In this document: piece by piece, positions 24,070-36,587 of the stretch
How the letters are laid out: the number at the start of each line of letters is the position of its first letter
Numbering within the stretch: position 1 is the first letter of the stretch
Source of the DNA: Gnetum montanum
Lineage: Eukaryota; Streptophyta; Gnetopsida; Gnetales; Gnetaceae
Length of the DNA stretch: 64,000 bases
Assembly (NCBI GenBank): GCA_015680685.1
Contig: MNCI01035790.1
Location: 138,516-202,515 of the forward strand
Direction: 5' to 3'
Translations under genes and position numbers: made by a program
The notes under the pieces: model-generated
The model's database searches: none
Seen by the model: only the letters and a program-made list of their open reading frames with translations
What the model was told of the DNA's origin: nothing

Positions 24070-27000
24070 TCCATCTGCAAAAGAAAGGTTCAATTTTGTG
24101 ATAGTAAGGACGAACCATGCAAGGCTCTTCTCAAATTAGGTTCTGGTGTTAATTTGATTTCTCATAAGATGTACACTACCTGGAACTTGTCGCTACTCAA
24201 GAAGAGCAACATCATATTAGAATTGGTAGACCAGTCCATCACTGTTTCATTGGGACTATTAGAAGACATTATGACCACTATCTATGGGTGGTCTTATCCT
24301 ACCAACTTCTTGGTAATTAAGGTGAAGAACTGCAAAGGGGACTTCCCAATCATCATGGTAAGAGCATGGCTAAGCATTGTTGATGCAAGAATGGGCATAA
24401 GAGATCTTTTTCTAGAGATATCTAAAGAAAATGCATTTGGAAAGATCAAGAAGAAGAGAGTTCCATGCATCATGTATAGCGATACAAGGTGCAATTATGT
24501 GTAGAAACTTTGGGCCATAAAGTAAGCATTTAGCTCTACATCCAAGCAGTGTGTGCCAAAAGTAAAAATTCAAAGGTGTCTATATGCTATAGAAACAAAA
24601 CAAGAGGACACCCAGTGGCTAACTACTGATTCAAAAAGTAGCACACTTTACATGGAACTAATTGAGAGCCTGACATGTGAATATGTCATGAGCATGGATG
24701 AACTTGAGCAAGTTCATCACCAACTCTCTGAAGATACAAATGATGATACTCACTGGGGAGAGTTGAAAATTCATAAGAACTTGAAGCAAGAGCCCTTTGA
24801 ACTAAAAATGTTACCTACTAGAATGGAATACGTGTTTTTGAAAAATAAGAAGCTAGTTATAATCAAAGCAAGACTTACTCTAGAATAGAAAAAGATGTTA
24901 TTGAAAGTAGTTGAAAGATGGTTAGCAACTTTTTCTTGGTCATATCCTAAACTCATAGGGATTGATCCTAGGATATGCCAACATTGCATTTACATCAACC
25001 CAACTGAGAAGCCAAAACAACAACCACAGAGGCAATTAAACCCCAAATTGAAGCAAATTTTCAAGGAGGAAATCAAGCAACTCCTCAAAGCAAGGTTCAT
25101 CTATCTCATTGTAGATAGTGAGTGGGTTAGTCCACTAGTAATTGTACCAAAGAAATGTGATAAGTGGTGGGTCTATACCCATTTTAGGTTGCTAAATATG
25201 ACAACATTTAAGGATCATTTTTCGTTGCCTTTTGCTGACTAGCTGCTAGACACAATATCAAGGCATTGTTAATACAACTTCCTAGATGGTTATAGTGGCT
25301 ATAACCAAATTCAAATTGCACCAAAGAACCAAACAAAGACAAGGTTTACAAGTCCCTACAGGATGTTGGCATATCGTAAGATGTCATTTGTTCTATGCAA
25401 TGCTCCTACCACATTTTAATGCTTGGTCTTGAGCATCTTTCAATAGTATATTGGTAGTGGTGTGGAAGTATTCATGGATGACTTCTCCACCTATGGAGCT
25501 ACATTTGAGTAAGCCATAGGCCACCTTGAGCAAGTGCTAAAAGGATGTGTTGAAACTAACTTGTGGCTCAATTGACAGAAAGTCATATCATGGTCTAGGA
25601 GGGCATTGTACTGGGGCATAAAATCTTGCAAGTAGGAATTGAGGTGGATCCTAAAAAAATAAGGGTCTTCCAAGGAATAACCCATCAACTAGAAATAGTT
25701 AAAGATGTTTGGTCATTCCTTGGACATACTAGCTACTACTGATAATTCATAGATAATTTTTCTAAGATCACAAAATTGTTGGTTGAGCTAACAAAGAAAG
25801 ATGCTTCTTTTGTTTGGAGCCCAAAATGTGAGAAAGCATTCCAGCAACTAAAAGAAAGACTTGTGGAAACTTCAATTCTCCAAGCACCTGATTGGTCCAA
25901 ATCATTTCATATCATGAAAAATGCATCAAATTATTCCTTGGAAGCTATGTTGATGTAATTAGATGACAAGAAATGTCCATACTACATCCACTATGCCAGC
26001 TGAAGCATTGTGGGTGCACAATTGAACTACACCACCATAGAGAAAGAATTAATGGCGATGTGTTTGCTCTAGAGAATATTAGGCATTATGTGCTTGGATA
26101 AAAGGTGTTTGTGCACACTAATCATAGTGTCATCCACTTCCTAATGAATAAGCTAACAGTGAGCCCTCATGTCATATGGTGGTTGGTGATCTTGTAAAAA
26201 ATCGATCTTACAATGGTAGATTGAAAGGGCACTGAGAATGTGACAAAGAAGAAGAAAGCTCATTATTTGATATGTTTCCTAATGAACTCATCTTTACTGG
26301 AGTAATAAATTAACAAATGCCTAATGAGCCAAAATGGTATGATAACATTCTCACCTATCTTCTTACTCAGGAGATGCCACAAGGGTTGGACCACCGAAGG
26401 AAATAGTAATTTCTTCACCAGGTAAAGCACTTCATGGAGATCAATGGACATCTCTATAAGTGTGTGGTGATGGCCTGGTTCATTGGTGTCTCCTTGATGC
26501 TAATCAACTATGCATTCTCCAAGATGCTCATGAAGGTCCTTGTGGAGGACACTATGCTAAGAGACACATGACCATTAAAATCTTGATGGTCATGTACTAC
26601 TATCCAACACTCTTCAGGGATGCTCACCATTTCATCTGCTCTTGTGAACGATGCCAACGAGAAGGTTGAATGATTTCTCAAATGGAGGAACCTCAACAAT
26701 GGATTTAACCACTAGAACCATTCAACATATGGGGCATTGATTTCATGGGTTCCATCACACCCATGTTAAATGGAAAGGTGTACATCAAAGTCACTATTGA
26801 CTATTGTACAAAATGGGTAGAATCAACAACCGTCATCAACTGTAAATCCTCTACTATTGCTTAATTTGTTCAACAAAATTTTGTAAAAACAAACTCATTT
26901 TATAGGCACTACTTTTTGGAAGCTCATGCAATGCTTGGGGATTGAACAGAAACTCACAACATCCTACCACCCTCAAGCTAATGATCAAGTTGATGTTACT

Positions 27001-27540
27001 AATAGAGAAATCACAAGGATACTAACAAGAACTATTAGCAAGTATAGGAAGGACTACATCATAAAACTTAATGATGCTCTTTGGGTCTACCGCTCAACTT
27101 AAAAACTTCCTATAGGCTACTCTTCCTATGAGCTTATGTATGGTAAACTACCAACACTTCCTATTCAATCTAAACTCCGTACACTTTCAACGGCTTGTGA
27201 CTTTGCCCTTGACTTAAGTCTAGCCAAAAAACAAAAAATATTAATGAATCTCAACCTGCTATATAAAAATCAATTAATAGCCTTATCATCTAACAAGTTG
27301 CACAAGGGCTATAACAAAAAGTGTCATGACCTAAAAATTAGAAAAGTCAAATTTCAACCAAGAGACAAGGTTCTTTACTAGAACCCCACACACATACCAC
27401 AACAAACTAAGTTCCAAACATTGTGGAAAGGACCTTACATCATTTATGAAACTTTTCCCTTAGGGGCCATGATGATCTATAAACCTAAGAGCCCAAATAA
27501 GAAATAGCTAGTCAACATCCAACAAATTAAACCTTTCCAT
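24070..27540 (+). pseudogene. Element D pol: protease, RT, RNase H, integrase
   Basis: Protease: ALLKLGSGVNLIS near 24120-24165. The catalytic Asp position reads Lys, whereas element A keeps Asp. RT: about 24895-25570, with LLKARFIYLI, FLDGYSGYNQI and VEVFMDDFSTYG; the two active-site Asp residues are intact. RNase H: about 25860-26230, badly broken. Integrase: the zinc finger is complete (HEGPCGGH and CERCQ, 26535-26660) and the first catalytic Asp is in GIDFMGSI (about 26732-26755). The second catalytic Asp segment is lost in a short disturbed stretch near 26880-26905, and the catalytic Glu reads Asp (NDQVDVTNREI, about 26980-27012). The C-terminal part (27136-27381) is open. It is inactive but clearly Athila-type. 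Confidence 0.87.
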
Positions 27541-29724
27541 GAGCATATGCCAACTAACACAAAAAGCACCTCATCCAATGGACAACCATGCATCATATTT
27601 TGGATCTCCTCCTCCTTTTAACTTAGTTGTGGGGGAGATGGCCACTCATGCTAATCATTTAAGTAGATTCTTAGTTTTTCAATTTTTTTGTTTTACACAT
27701 TTTTTTTGGTTTTACAACTTTTTTTTAGTTTTACACATTCTTTTTTTTATTTTACATCTTTTTTGTTTTTATGTTGTTAATCTTTTCTACTTTTTTTTTA
27801 CACCATCATTAGTACATTTGACATTCCTTAAACATTTTATGCTTTCTTCTATATTTTCTTTTATTTGGTGTGATTTTCTAAATTTTTGTTAATAAGTGTC
27901 AGGTACATTGGTAATGCATTACTTGATGGTGGTATGTACTGTTATTTGATTGTTGGTGCTTGGTTTCTAGCTTTGAATTTTGTTATGGATAATTAGGACA
28001 TGGTTTTTTTTCATATAACAGGTAGTGAGTCCACAACATTTACCCATTCACAAACTCTATGGTTTTCCTTTTTTTGGAAATGTGTAGTCCTTTTTCATTA
28101 ATAAAAATTTAATAAATTTGTGACTTTGTTAGTTTCTAGAATTGGGAAGAATTCAAAGGTTTGAACAGAGTGTGGCTTCAAGGGGATTTGGTATTCTTTT
28201 TGCTTTTCCATTTGCTTGGGTGCATGTGTATTTTCATGAATTTCTTACCATTCTATGCCAATCAATAAAGAAAGTTGAATAAGTCCTTACATGGTGTGGT
28301 TCTCATCGAAAAAAAAGACAAGGATAATTTAAAGCATACCCCTTAGACAAAATAAATGCATACGTCCTCACATGGTGTGGTTATCATCAAGAAAAAAATA
28401 AGGATTCAAAGTATACCCCTTGGATAAAATAAATGTATGTGTCTTTGCATGGTGTGGTTCCCATTTCAAAAAAAAAAGAATCATGGGAATTCAAAGATCC
28501 CTTAGCTCAAATAAATTAGCTACAAGCAATAGTTAGGGAACTATTCTCCTTTAACTAAGGCCCTTCCTCATTTCCTACTTCTCCTCTAATTTGGAATAGT
28601 GGTTTTTTTTATGGGAGCACTCTTGCGTCTTAGGGGATGGATTAGTCTTAGAATGTTAATGCAAAGTCCTTGAATGTGGTTGATTTTGGTCTAGACTAAG
28701 GATGGATCCTATCAAGTCATTTAACCACATAATCTACAAAGGACTTCATGTGACCATAATTAGGAACTCCATTCTACTCTCTCTCATCCATCTATGCTTT
28801 CCATGTTCCACCTCACTGCTGATTTCATGTTTTAGTTTGATGTCTTGGTTTGATGTGTTAGAATTCCTAGTTAGTTTCTTCTGGGCTTTTGTAGTTAACT
28901 TATGTAACCATTAATCATCCACGGAGCCCACGAACTCTTTGGTTTGAAGTTATGCAAGGGCATAAATGGCCTATGCCTGCTTTGTGGAGGATCCACTTAC
29001 ATATCTTTTGGTTGGATTAGTTAAGGTCTTTACCCTTAGACATTTCTACAATCAAATTCTTTTTGTTTACCCCATCAATGACATCTGATTGTACACATCT
29101 TCACAATAGTTTTTAGTGAATTCTTCTTTTCATTTTTATGAATTCTTATACCCTCTTCAAATATTCCCTTGTATTAAACTTTTTTAAATTTAATGAATCA
29201 CTTAATTACATTAACCCTATTTGTCAACCTTCCTGCTAATACTACTCAAGGAACCAATCAACCACAATCATAACTTAGCTGAGTGTAACACCCAATGAGA
29301 TAAGAAATTTAACAGTTATGTGTTACATATTTCATACTAATTCATGACCCTATTGTGATTGCAGTGGAAAGCATGGACTGGAAGCGAGACTATCTTCACC
29401 AAGGATGATGCAGCCGTATGACTCAATGAGGACTATTCATGATCACTGGATCTCTCCTCTTCCTCTCTCTCATTCTTCTGCTGCTAAGAGGTGTTGGATG
29501 TTAGTGTTATCTAGGGTGTTCACTTCTCTTATCATGAACACCCAATTTTGTAAAAATATTGTGATTCCATACACTTGGGCACTCAAAGTTTGTATGTCTA
29601 TTTCATCTGAGTCAATTTGTGATGTTAGTTAATAATCCCATACCTGCCCAATATATTATGTTATAAAGAACTTATTCCTCCTCTTCTTCACTCAAGGATA
29701 AGTTTTCATTCAGTCATGGGGGTA
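27541..29724 (+). repeat. Element D 3' internal region, no gene recognised
   Basis: About 2.2 kb between integrase and the 3' LTR. It begins with a T-rich tract (27670-27880) resembling the tract after ORF1 in B and C. It holds three tandem repeats of about 80 bp (28283-28515). It ends with about 100 bases (from about 29625) that also precede the 3' LTRs of B and C. The last bases, CATGGGGGTA (29715-29724), are the probable polypurine tract. I see no ORF2-like sequence here. Confidence 0.7.
28283..28515 (+). repeat. Three tandem repeats of about 80 bp in element D
   Basis: Units start at 28283, 28364 and 28441. Each begins GTCCTTACATGGTGTGGTT or a close variant, followed by an A-run and a CATACCCCTT-like block. 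Confidence 0.8.
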
Positions 29725-30549
29725 TGATGAATCATTGTTCGTCTTCAGCTATGACATCAGTTATGCAACATCAGGGCCTTGGTCCAACGTCAAACATTCG
29801 ACATCGGGGTATATACCCCAAGTCTATAAATACCATGCTTAGGCTCCATTTTTTAGTTAGTGTTTGGTCATTTTTAGTTAGATTAGTGAAGCTCTTATAG
29901 TTTATTTTCCTCAGAGTTAGAATATTTTTTTAGTGCATGTAGAAGGAGTCTAAAGTGTGTATGGTTCTTTGTTCGAGCATTGATGTACTTGAGCATAGCA
30001 GTGTGATGGGAATAAAATGAACTCATTTGATCCTTGCAACACTGAGAATAGCTTAATATTTTCTTTATTGTACTTTTCTTTATTGCTCTTTACTTTAATG
30101 TATTTGAATTAAGTAATTTATTTCTAGTTGATTAATGAACATGAGCATGACCACTTCAAGCATTCATATAGTACTTGATAACCTAGTAATGCTTAACATT
30201 TGGTAGCCCAGCAATGTTATATGTGTTCACGAAAGTGGGTTAGTTACTTGTGTTAGGCTAGCTAGGCAATAGACATTAGTTTTCAATCTACTCTACCCTT
30301 ATTCTTGTTGTAGGTGATTACATCCATAAAATATAAAATGACAAAAATTTATATACCTCAATTACACTTAAACCATACCCTTGAGCCTCACAAGTGTAGT
30401 TAGAAAGACAACGAATGTTATCAACATTGTTTCACTTCTTAGAAAAACTAGTGTACAAGATAACTATAGGTCCATGAAATTTTACTGGATTGCACATAAC
30501 GCCTTAGTGATTTGTATGGTTGGGTGTAGGGGTACCTTGTCGCTCATCA
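29725..30549 (+). repeat. Element D 3' LTR (825 bp)
   Basis: Starts TGATGAATCATT and ends CGCTCATCA. It is colinear with 21545-22397. Directly upstream of TATAAATA it carries the perfect palindrome GGGGTATATACCCC (29806-29819). Confidence 0.88.
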
Positions 30550-31126
30550 ACATAAAAATTTGTGACTTGTATGATAGAGTGTTGGGATATGGCACTGCTC
30601 ATTAGTGATGCATAACCCTTCATTTCTACTCTTGCTAATTGCTCATAGATCTTAGGTATAACCATCAATTCTAAATAGTTCATGCTTAAAGTTAGGACTT
30701 GTTTCATTTCTATTTTGCTCTCATAACATATGAACATATGGACATGTAAACACTTCATTATTAATTCAAAGTGCATTGCTTCAAAGTTGTGCATTATTTT
30801 CTTGATGTGCTAATTTCACTTCTATTTACTTATGCCATTTTTCATATTCAATTTGTGAATAATAATTTTGTTATAAGTGTAATGTCTTTTATCTAATTTT
30901 GTTACTTGTCATAAGTGCTTCTGGTTTTGTAAGATTTAGTTATTGTGGTACAAATACTTCATGAAACATATTCCTTTTTATTTCTTTATTATTCATAGTG
31001 ACTAAAATGATGAGTCAAAGTGAAGATGACTTATTTTCACTCATTTTGATAATATAACATGATGCATTTAGACATAGTATGGTAGGGCTATAAGGTTTAG
31101 GTTAAGAAAACTTGTTAGTCCACCTA
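30550..31126. other. Unassigned sequence between elements D and C
   Basis: AT-rich, with no protein family, RNA gene or repeat recognised. The minus-strand ORF at 30504-30794 overlaps the LTR end of D and has no recognisable domain. The last five bases, ACCTA (31122-31126), are the left target duplication of element C. Confidence 0.6.
31122..31126. repeat. Left target-site duplication of element C (ACCTA)
   Basis: Repeated at 40053-40057, directly after the 3' LTR. Confidence 0.88.
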
Positions 31127-31984
31127 CAATGAGTCATGTTTTGTAGGGTCGCGATGTCAGATATCTAATATTGGGGCCACGATGTTAGGTATCTGATATT
31201 GAGGCACAACCTTCCATGTCAGGGATTTGATATCACCCCTTCTATGCTAGCGTATGAATACCACACTTAGGTGCATAGTTGGGGAATAGAAAGAGATAGA
31301 TAGCTTCATATATTTTGATAGATTTCAAGTTTTGTTAGTTTCCAATACATGCCCACTATGTGATGTTAAGTGATTGTACAACATCCTTATTCAAGTGTGA
31401 TGTACATGGACACGTTACATTTTTGCCAATAAAGATCAAGATTATTTCCATCATTGCAGCATCCACTTAGCTTCATTATTATTATTAATTGCTTAAATTT
31501 TTATTATTTTCCTTGGTCAATATTTTCATTCATTTTTCTTCATTATTTTTGTCATTAAGTGGAGCGAGTATGAGTAATCGCAAGCGCTTAAGTGTAACTA
31601 CTTGGTGCACCCAGTAATGGTATGCTTGGTAACCCTAGCACTAGTTGCATGAAGTTCAAGGTGTTGATGGAAGGTTAGGAGTGGATACTCATCGCACATA
31701 GGCTAGTTAGACTTTACTTTTCATTGTTAATTAGATAAACAAATAATTTCTTTATCATCATTAGGAATAGCTTAGGGCCAAACAACATCAATTATCATAT
31801 GCCTCAGTTTGGACTAAACCATACGTGACAAAGCTACCACTAGTCCAAGTGGAAAGATAATGAACTGTAATCAAGGCATAATGATTTAGATGCACAACTA
31901 GTTCCATCCACAAAATTTCACTGGATTATGCATGAACACTTGTGATTCATATGGTTGGATGTAGGGGTACCTCACTACTCATCA
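31127..31984 (+). repeat. Element C 5' LTR (858 bp)
   Basis: The start reads CAATGAGTCATG where the family has TGATGAGTCATG, so the terminal TG is mutated. The end is CTACTCATCA. U3 holds decayed GATATC motifs (31150-31240). The TATA position reads TATGAATA (31253-31260). AATAAA is at 31428-31433. The boundary is fixed by the ACCTA duplication. Confidence 0.85.
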
Positions 31985-31985
31985 T

Positions 31986-32003
31986 TGGTGTTGATGCCAG
32001 GGA
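31986..32003 (+). other. tRNA-Asp-like primer-binding site of element C
   Basis: TGGTGTTGATGCCAGGGA lies one base after the LTR. It differs from the tRNA-Asp complement TGGCGCCGTTGCCGGGGA mainly at former CG positions. Confidence 0.75.
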
Positions 32004-32109
32004 TGGTGCTAGTTATCTAGATTAGTTATACTATACACAGTCACTGTAAATGCATTAATGATTTATCTTTTAGAAAATATTAAATCACACACATCATTAA
32101 CTAACAATA

Positions 32110-34613
32110 ATTTCTCTTTTACAAGGAAGTAATAATGCATTGTATGGCGAGAAAATTCATCGGAGAACTAACAAGATATATGTTGAAGAACAGTGAAGTG
32201 ACCAAACTCATGTAGGGATTTCATAAGTTCATGACCACCCTGACAACACTCAAAGACTATATTCACCTAAGGCAAACAATCCTAGAGGAGATGAAGTAAG
32301 TATTGGACCAAGGAAGGCCTCAAGGCATAGGACCTTCTCAAATCCTAGAAAAGATAAATCAAGGAACCATGGAAAACACCATAGAAGCCATGGAAATTCT
32401 CTCAATTTCTTATCTTCCTCTTCCTCTTCAACGTCTAGCTCTGATGAAGATAAATATAGGTATAGAGAAAAAGCTCCACTATGGGGTTGAAATAAAAATA
32501 GAAATCAAAATCATGGAAAAAATCAAAGACATCAACATGAACATAGCTGAAATCATCACAATCAAGCAAATAGAAATAGTAATTATTAGCACGACACATT
32601 CGATGATGATGAATCCTTGTTGGCTACTAACAGCCTAATGCAGATCACAAAGGTAGTTAAGATACCCCATAGACATTACAAGGAAATTTTCCTAAAAAGG
32701 CTTGATATGAATAATATCCCTAAATTTGTGAGAGGCTATGATTATAATCCACAACATCATTTACAAGCCTTTCATGATGCCTATGTCTTACACAACATTG
32801 AAAGTGGGTGGCTAAGGCTTAAGCTCTTTTCTAGGATACTAATAGACAAAGACAAAGTGTGGTATAGCTCATTGAAATCAAATTCAATCTAGTGGTAGCC
32901 TACAATGCTAGAACTCTTTAATAAGAAATACCAAACCTATGTGAGGGTGTCCAACTTGAGGAAACAGATCTAAGGATGGAGACAAGAATAATGTAAACCC
33001 TTGGATATGGCCATAGATAAATATTATTCTCTACTAAATAGATGCTCAGGCCATGGTTTCTCTAAGGAATAGCAACTTTTCCACATCATATATGGGCCTT
33101 ATAATGAAATGAGGAAAACCCTTGGGATGTATGTTCAAGGTCAATTATATGGGCTACAAACCCATCAAATCCGAGAGCTAATCAAGTGTATGGCAAAAGA
33201 ACAAGGAGAGCTATGTAAATAGGAGAATGTTGAGAAATATCACTATGACCCAACTCTTCAAAAGAAGAAGGTTTACATCTATGGTAAGGAGAAAGAGGCA
33301 ACTCTTGATAACGTGATTTTACAACAAACCTTATTGATACAGAAGTCTATCAATGAACTTGAAGCAAGTTTTGATAGGATGTTGAAGTGGATAAATGAAT
33401 AAGTTACAACTTTGTAGAAACCATAGAGGAAAAGGTAACACAAAACAAATCAAGAAATCACAATAAATGGAGAAAGAAGAACCAAGAAATAACTAGGAAC
33501 ACTTATCAACAAATAGGGAAAATGGCTGAAGAAAAAGAGGCTATAGACTCAACCAACGACGAAGATGACAACTGTGACATCTGCATATATGACCACCCAA
33601 AGGGCTATTTTCCAATCATGTTGCATCTACATGAGTATTGGGCTTTTGCATTAAATCCCAAATTCGTACAGAAGCACATGCCTAGGAAATTACCTTTCCC
33701 ATAAGGTAATTATAGATAGTTCTACAACTAATCTACTATCCTAGGAGGACTTCTCACCAGCCTCAACATTGTCATCAACTGTAGTGGTGAAACCCACAGT
33801 CATGGAGGAGGCCATCACCAAACCAACCCTACTCTTATCACAAGTTGAACCTGTATAGATATTATGTTCAACAATCTATTTTCCCAATTAGTTCTATAGC
33901 CTCTACCTCAAATCACTACTATCACTCTCCCAAGTATCATCAATCCGTGACATCTCCCAAAGGCTCACCACATCAAGTCTCTTACCCTCCATCATATGCT
34001 CAATATTCTCATACTCCACTCCATCACATGTCATAACCAGCAACACAAGAAGGTTTAGCACCACAACATCATAGAAAGAATACCACTTGTGCTTTGAATG
34101 TGCATAGACATGATAATGCCAGTAGGTCCTCACCACAATCTCAGAAAATCCCTTTCTTTAGGATGGCTTCCATGTGTAAGCATAACACCCATGAACCTAC
34201 TAACTCGCCCAAACCAGCACAATGCCAATCAAGTGCAACACCCTTCCCTTCACAACCAATGTTGTCTAATCCTACGCAAAGGCCAACATCCATTGTTACT
34301 CCAACACCTAACAAAATTAATGAATCTAGCATATGGAGAGACAAAAAAATCCATGCATAACTAATCATGATGATGTAGTTGTGGGGTAGAAATTTGCAAA
34401 GTTTACACAACTCATAATCTAACCCACCATATGTTTAAAAATCAAGTGTATGAGCCACAACTCATATACGTAGTTGCCACTAAATCAGAAGACACCCACT
34501 GGATTGACAATGAAAGTGTAACACTATTTCACAAATGCATGGAGCCTGCCTATCCACTTATTAATTCTTGTCATGGTCAAACACTTAGTCGTTGGGGAAA
34601 TGCCCCATCCTAA
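32110..34613 (+). pseudogene. Element C ORF1: Gag with zinc knuckle and Pro/His/Ser-rich tail
   Basis: By comparison with B and E, ORF1 should start here, but the ATG reads ATT. The Gag core is seen at 32660-33000 (NNIPKFVRGYDYNPQHHLQ, LKLFSRILIDKDKVWYSSL). A helical part follows (33080-33400), with ELEASFDRMLKWINE. A knuckle-like CDICIYDH follows near 33573-33600; its last Cys position reads Phe. A long Ser/Pro/His/Gln tail (33880-34360) and a closing segment containing EDTHWIDNES (34431-34613) end the ORF. Where D continues into protease, C continues into this tail instead. Stops and shifts are numerous. Confidence 0.78.
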
Positions 34614-36587
34614 CATTCAAAATTAATAGGTGTTTTCCATCTTTTTTAAAATTTTTTCTATCATTTTCTCATTTATTTATACAAATTTTTCCTATCCTTC
34701 TCAACTTTTTCCATGTTTTTTTTCATTCCCTTTGTTAGTAATCTTGTTTGTGAATAAAACAACATCATGTAGCCCATTTAGGTAAGGTTTTCTCTATGTT
34801 GTCAAGTCATGAGGGACTGATTATTTGGAGAGTGAGACCACATCATCAATCCACCCATTCCATTAATAAGAGGTTCTTACCATGGTCATAATGATATTCT
34901 TCATCATCATCAAACTAAGAATAAATTCATAATCATTGTGCCCAGATAGAAAAGTGAATAACTAAGTGGGAATGTGAAGGGTGTGACATCAAGGAAATTT
35001 TTGGAATCTCTTTGACCACTTCTGTATGTTCTATCATGTTTCCAAGGTTGTAATTATATCCTTGTAGATCTAAAAAAAATAGAATTAAGAGTAAAATAAG
35101 TGTTGCCTTATCATGTCATTAGAAAGACATGTTTCCCATTCCTAAAGGTAGTCCTCTAGTAAGGTTGACATAGATAAGAGTAAAATAAAAGGGCATTGAA
35201 TAAATTTTTGAGGCTCCCACTAGAAAGATATGTTACCCATGCTTGAAGGTTAGTGGCTTCTCAGAATTCAAAAAAAAAGTATCATGAATAAACTCCTCCC
35301 TTGGACAAAAACGCCAAGTGATGTTCCTCCTTGTAATGGTGGTAGTCTTATGGTTGTCAATCTAAGAGATAAAATAATGCCATGTCACTAGAATGTGGTT
35401 TGGACTTGGTTTGAATCTTGGAAAGAAGGGCTACTGATTACTTTAACCATTAATAACACACAAGGATTCATTATGCCTATGGTGAGGCACCTCATGTCCC
35501 CATTCCTGCAAGCCCTTCTAAAATCCATCTCATCTCACTATCCGTATGATCATAACTTGTGGTTTCATGTAATTTTGGGCATATGAACATTCTTAGGTGT
35601 GATTATACAAGGGCATTAAAGGCAAGGCCTACTTTGTAAAGGATCCAGTTGCATAACTATTGTAACTTATTCTTGTCTAACACAACCACATCATCTTAAA
35701 CCTTCCATCCGCATAAATGTTAAATTCAATACATCCCCTTCTCACATAACTGATCTATTCTACAGCATGAATCCAATATCTCTTTTCATACACATTCTAA
35801 AGCTATTAATGCCTACGATTCTATCTTCTAACACTCCCAATGCCTCAATATGAATTCTCACTTATTCAAAATTGTGGATTTTACGTGAAACCTTCCAACC
35901 AATCATAGAGCTTCATTTTCCATGTTGAATATCCTCATTAAATGAATTTCCAAGCACCTCGATATCAACTACCTAATATTGGGTGGGACTCAACATCGAA
36001 TACCCTATAGCAAGTCCATAAAAAGCTATAAATGGGATCCCCGTAGTGTTCCAAAATTCATTCCCATAAATTGAAGTTAGGGGAGTTTTTGCATTTTTTT
36101 CTCTCAACTAAGAGCTTTGTGTAACCAACTTCCACACATGATATCTTGATCCATATCACTTTTATTTTCATGGTTTTTGAACCTAATTGAACCTGGAGTG
36201 TTCAATTTAGTTGGGGGATGGGGCTTACATGAAAAACTTTCATTGATTTTTCAAAATTTTCTATCACCTAGAAGGTATTATAAGGGTAAGAATGTTAAAA
36301 ACCATAAGTATCTTAATAACCAATCAATCGTATGTATGCCAAAACTTTTAATTATCTCACCCAAGGGATCATAACCCTCATTATAAGCCATGCATAAGGA
36401 AAATGAAGATAATTGTGAAAGGTCATAAAAGAAGTTAACACTTTTTGGGCATTTTTCTTGAAAGTTTTCTAACTATGCAATCATGTGAGCTAAGAACTTA
36501 ATGGAACTAAGGTCATGGGTAAGGTATAAACCTATTGAGGATACATGGAAAACACCTTAGTAACACTAATTCCTTAATTGATTGCAA
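34614..36587 (+). other. Element C inter-ORF region with promoter-like module
   Basis: A T-rich tract (34630-34740) like a 3' untranslated region is followed by sequence colinear with element B (44520-46270). No protein is recognised. The promoter-like module lies at 35957-36090. The short ORFs at 35395-35586 and 36177-36374 show no conserved protein. Confidence 0.65.
35957..36034 (+). promoter_or_regulatory. Internal promoter-like module before ORF2 of element C
   Basis: A decayed palindrome ACCTAATATTGGGT (35971-35984), with CGATATC just before it, sits about 45 bases upstream of TATAAATG (36027-36034). Element B has the intact 14-bp version ACCTGATATCAGGT at the matching place. The LTR promoters of the same family have a palindrome and TATAAATA at similar spacing. 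Transcription from here is inferred, not shown. Confidence 0.5.

Larger units (their letters stand above)
21545..30549 (+). mobile_element. Element D: Athila-like Ty3/gypsy retrotransposon with pol
   Basis: LTRs at 21545-22397 and 29725-30549 share TGATGAATC starts and CTCATCA ends. A tRNA-Asp-like primer site follows the 5' LTR, and a TCATGGGGGTA purine-rich tract precedes the 3' LTR. Internally gag and pol (protease, RT, RNase H, integrase) lie in one main frame from about 23521 to 25570 with scattered stops, followed by about 2.2 kb without recognisable genes. RT has the Athila-type VFMDDFSTYG. The 5-bp flanks (ATGTG and ACATA) do not match, so the target duplication is unresolved. The LTR ends, primer site and 3' leader are shared with B and C. 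Confidence 0.87.
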
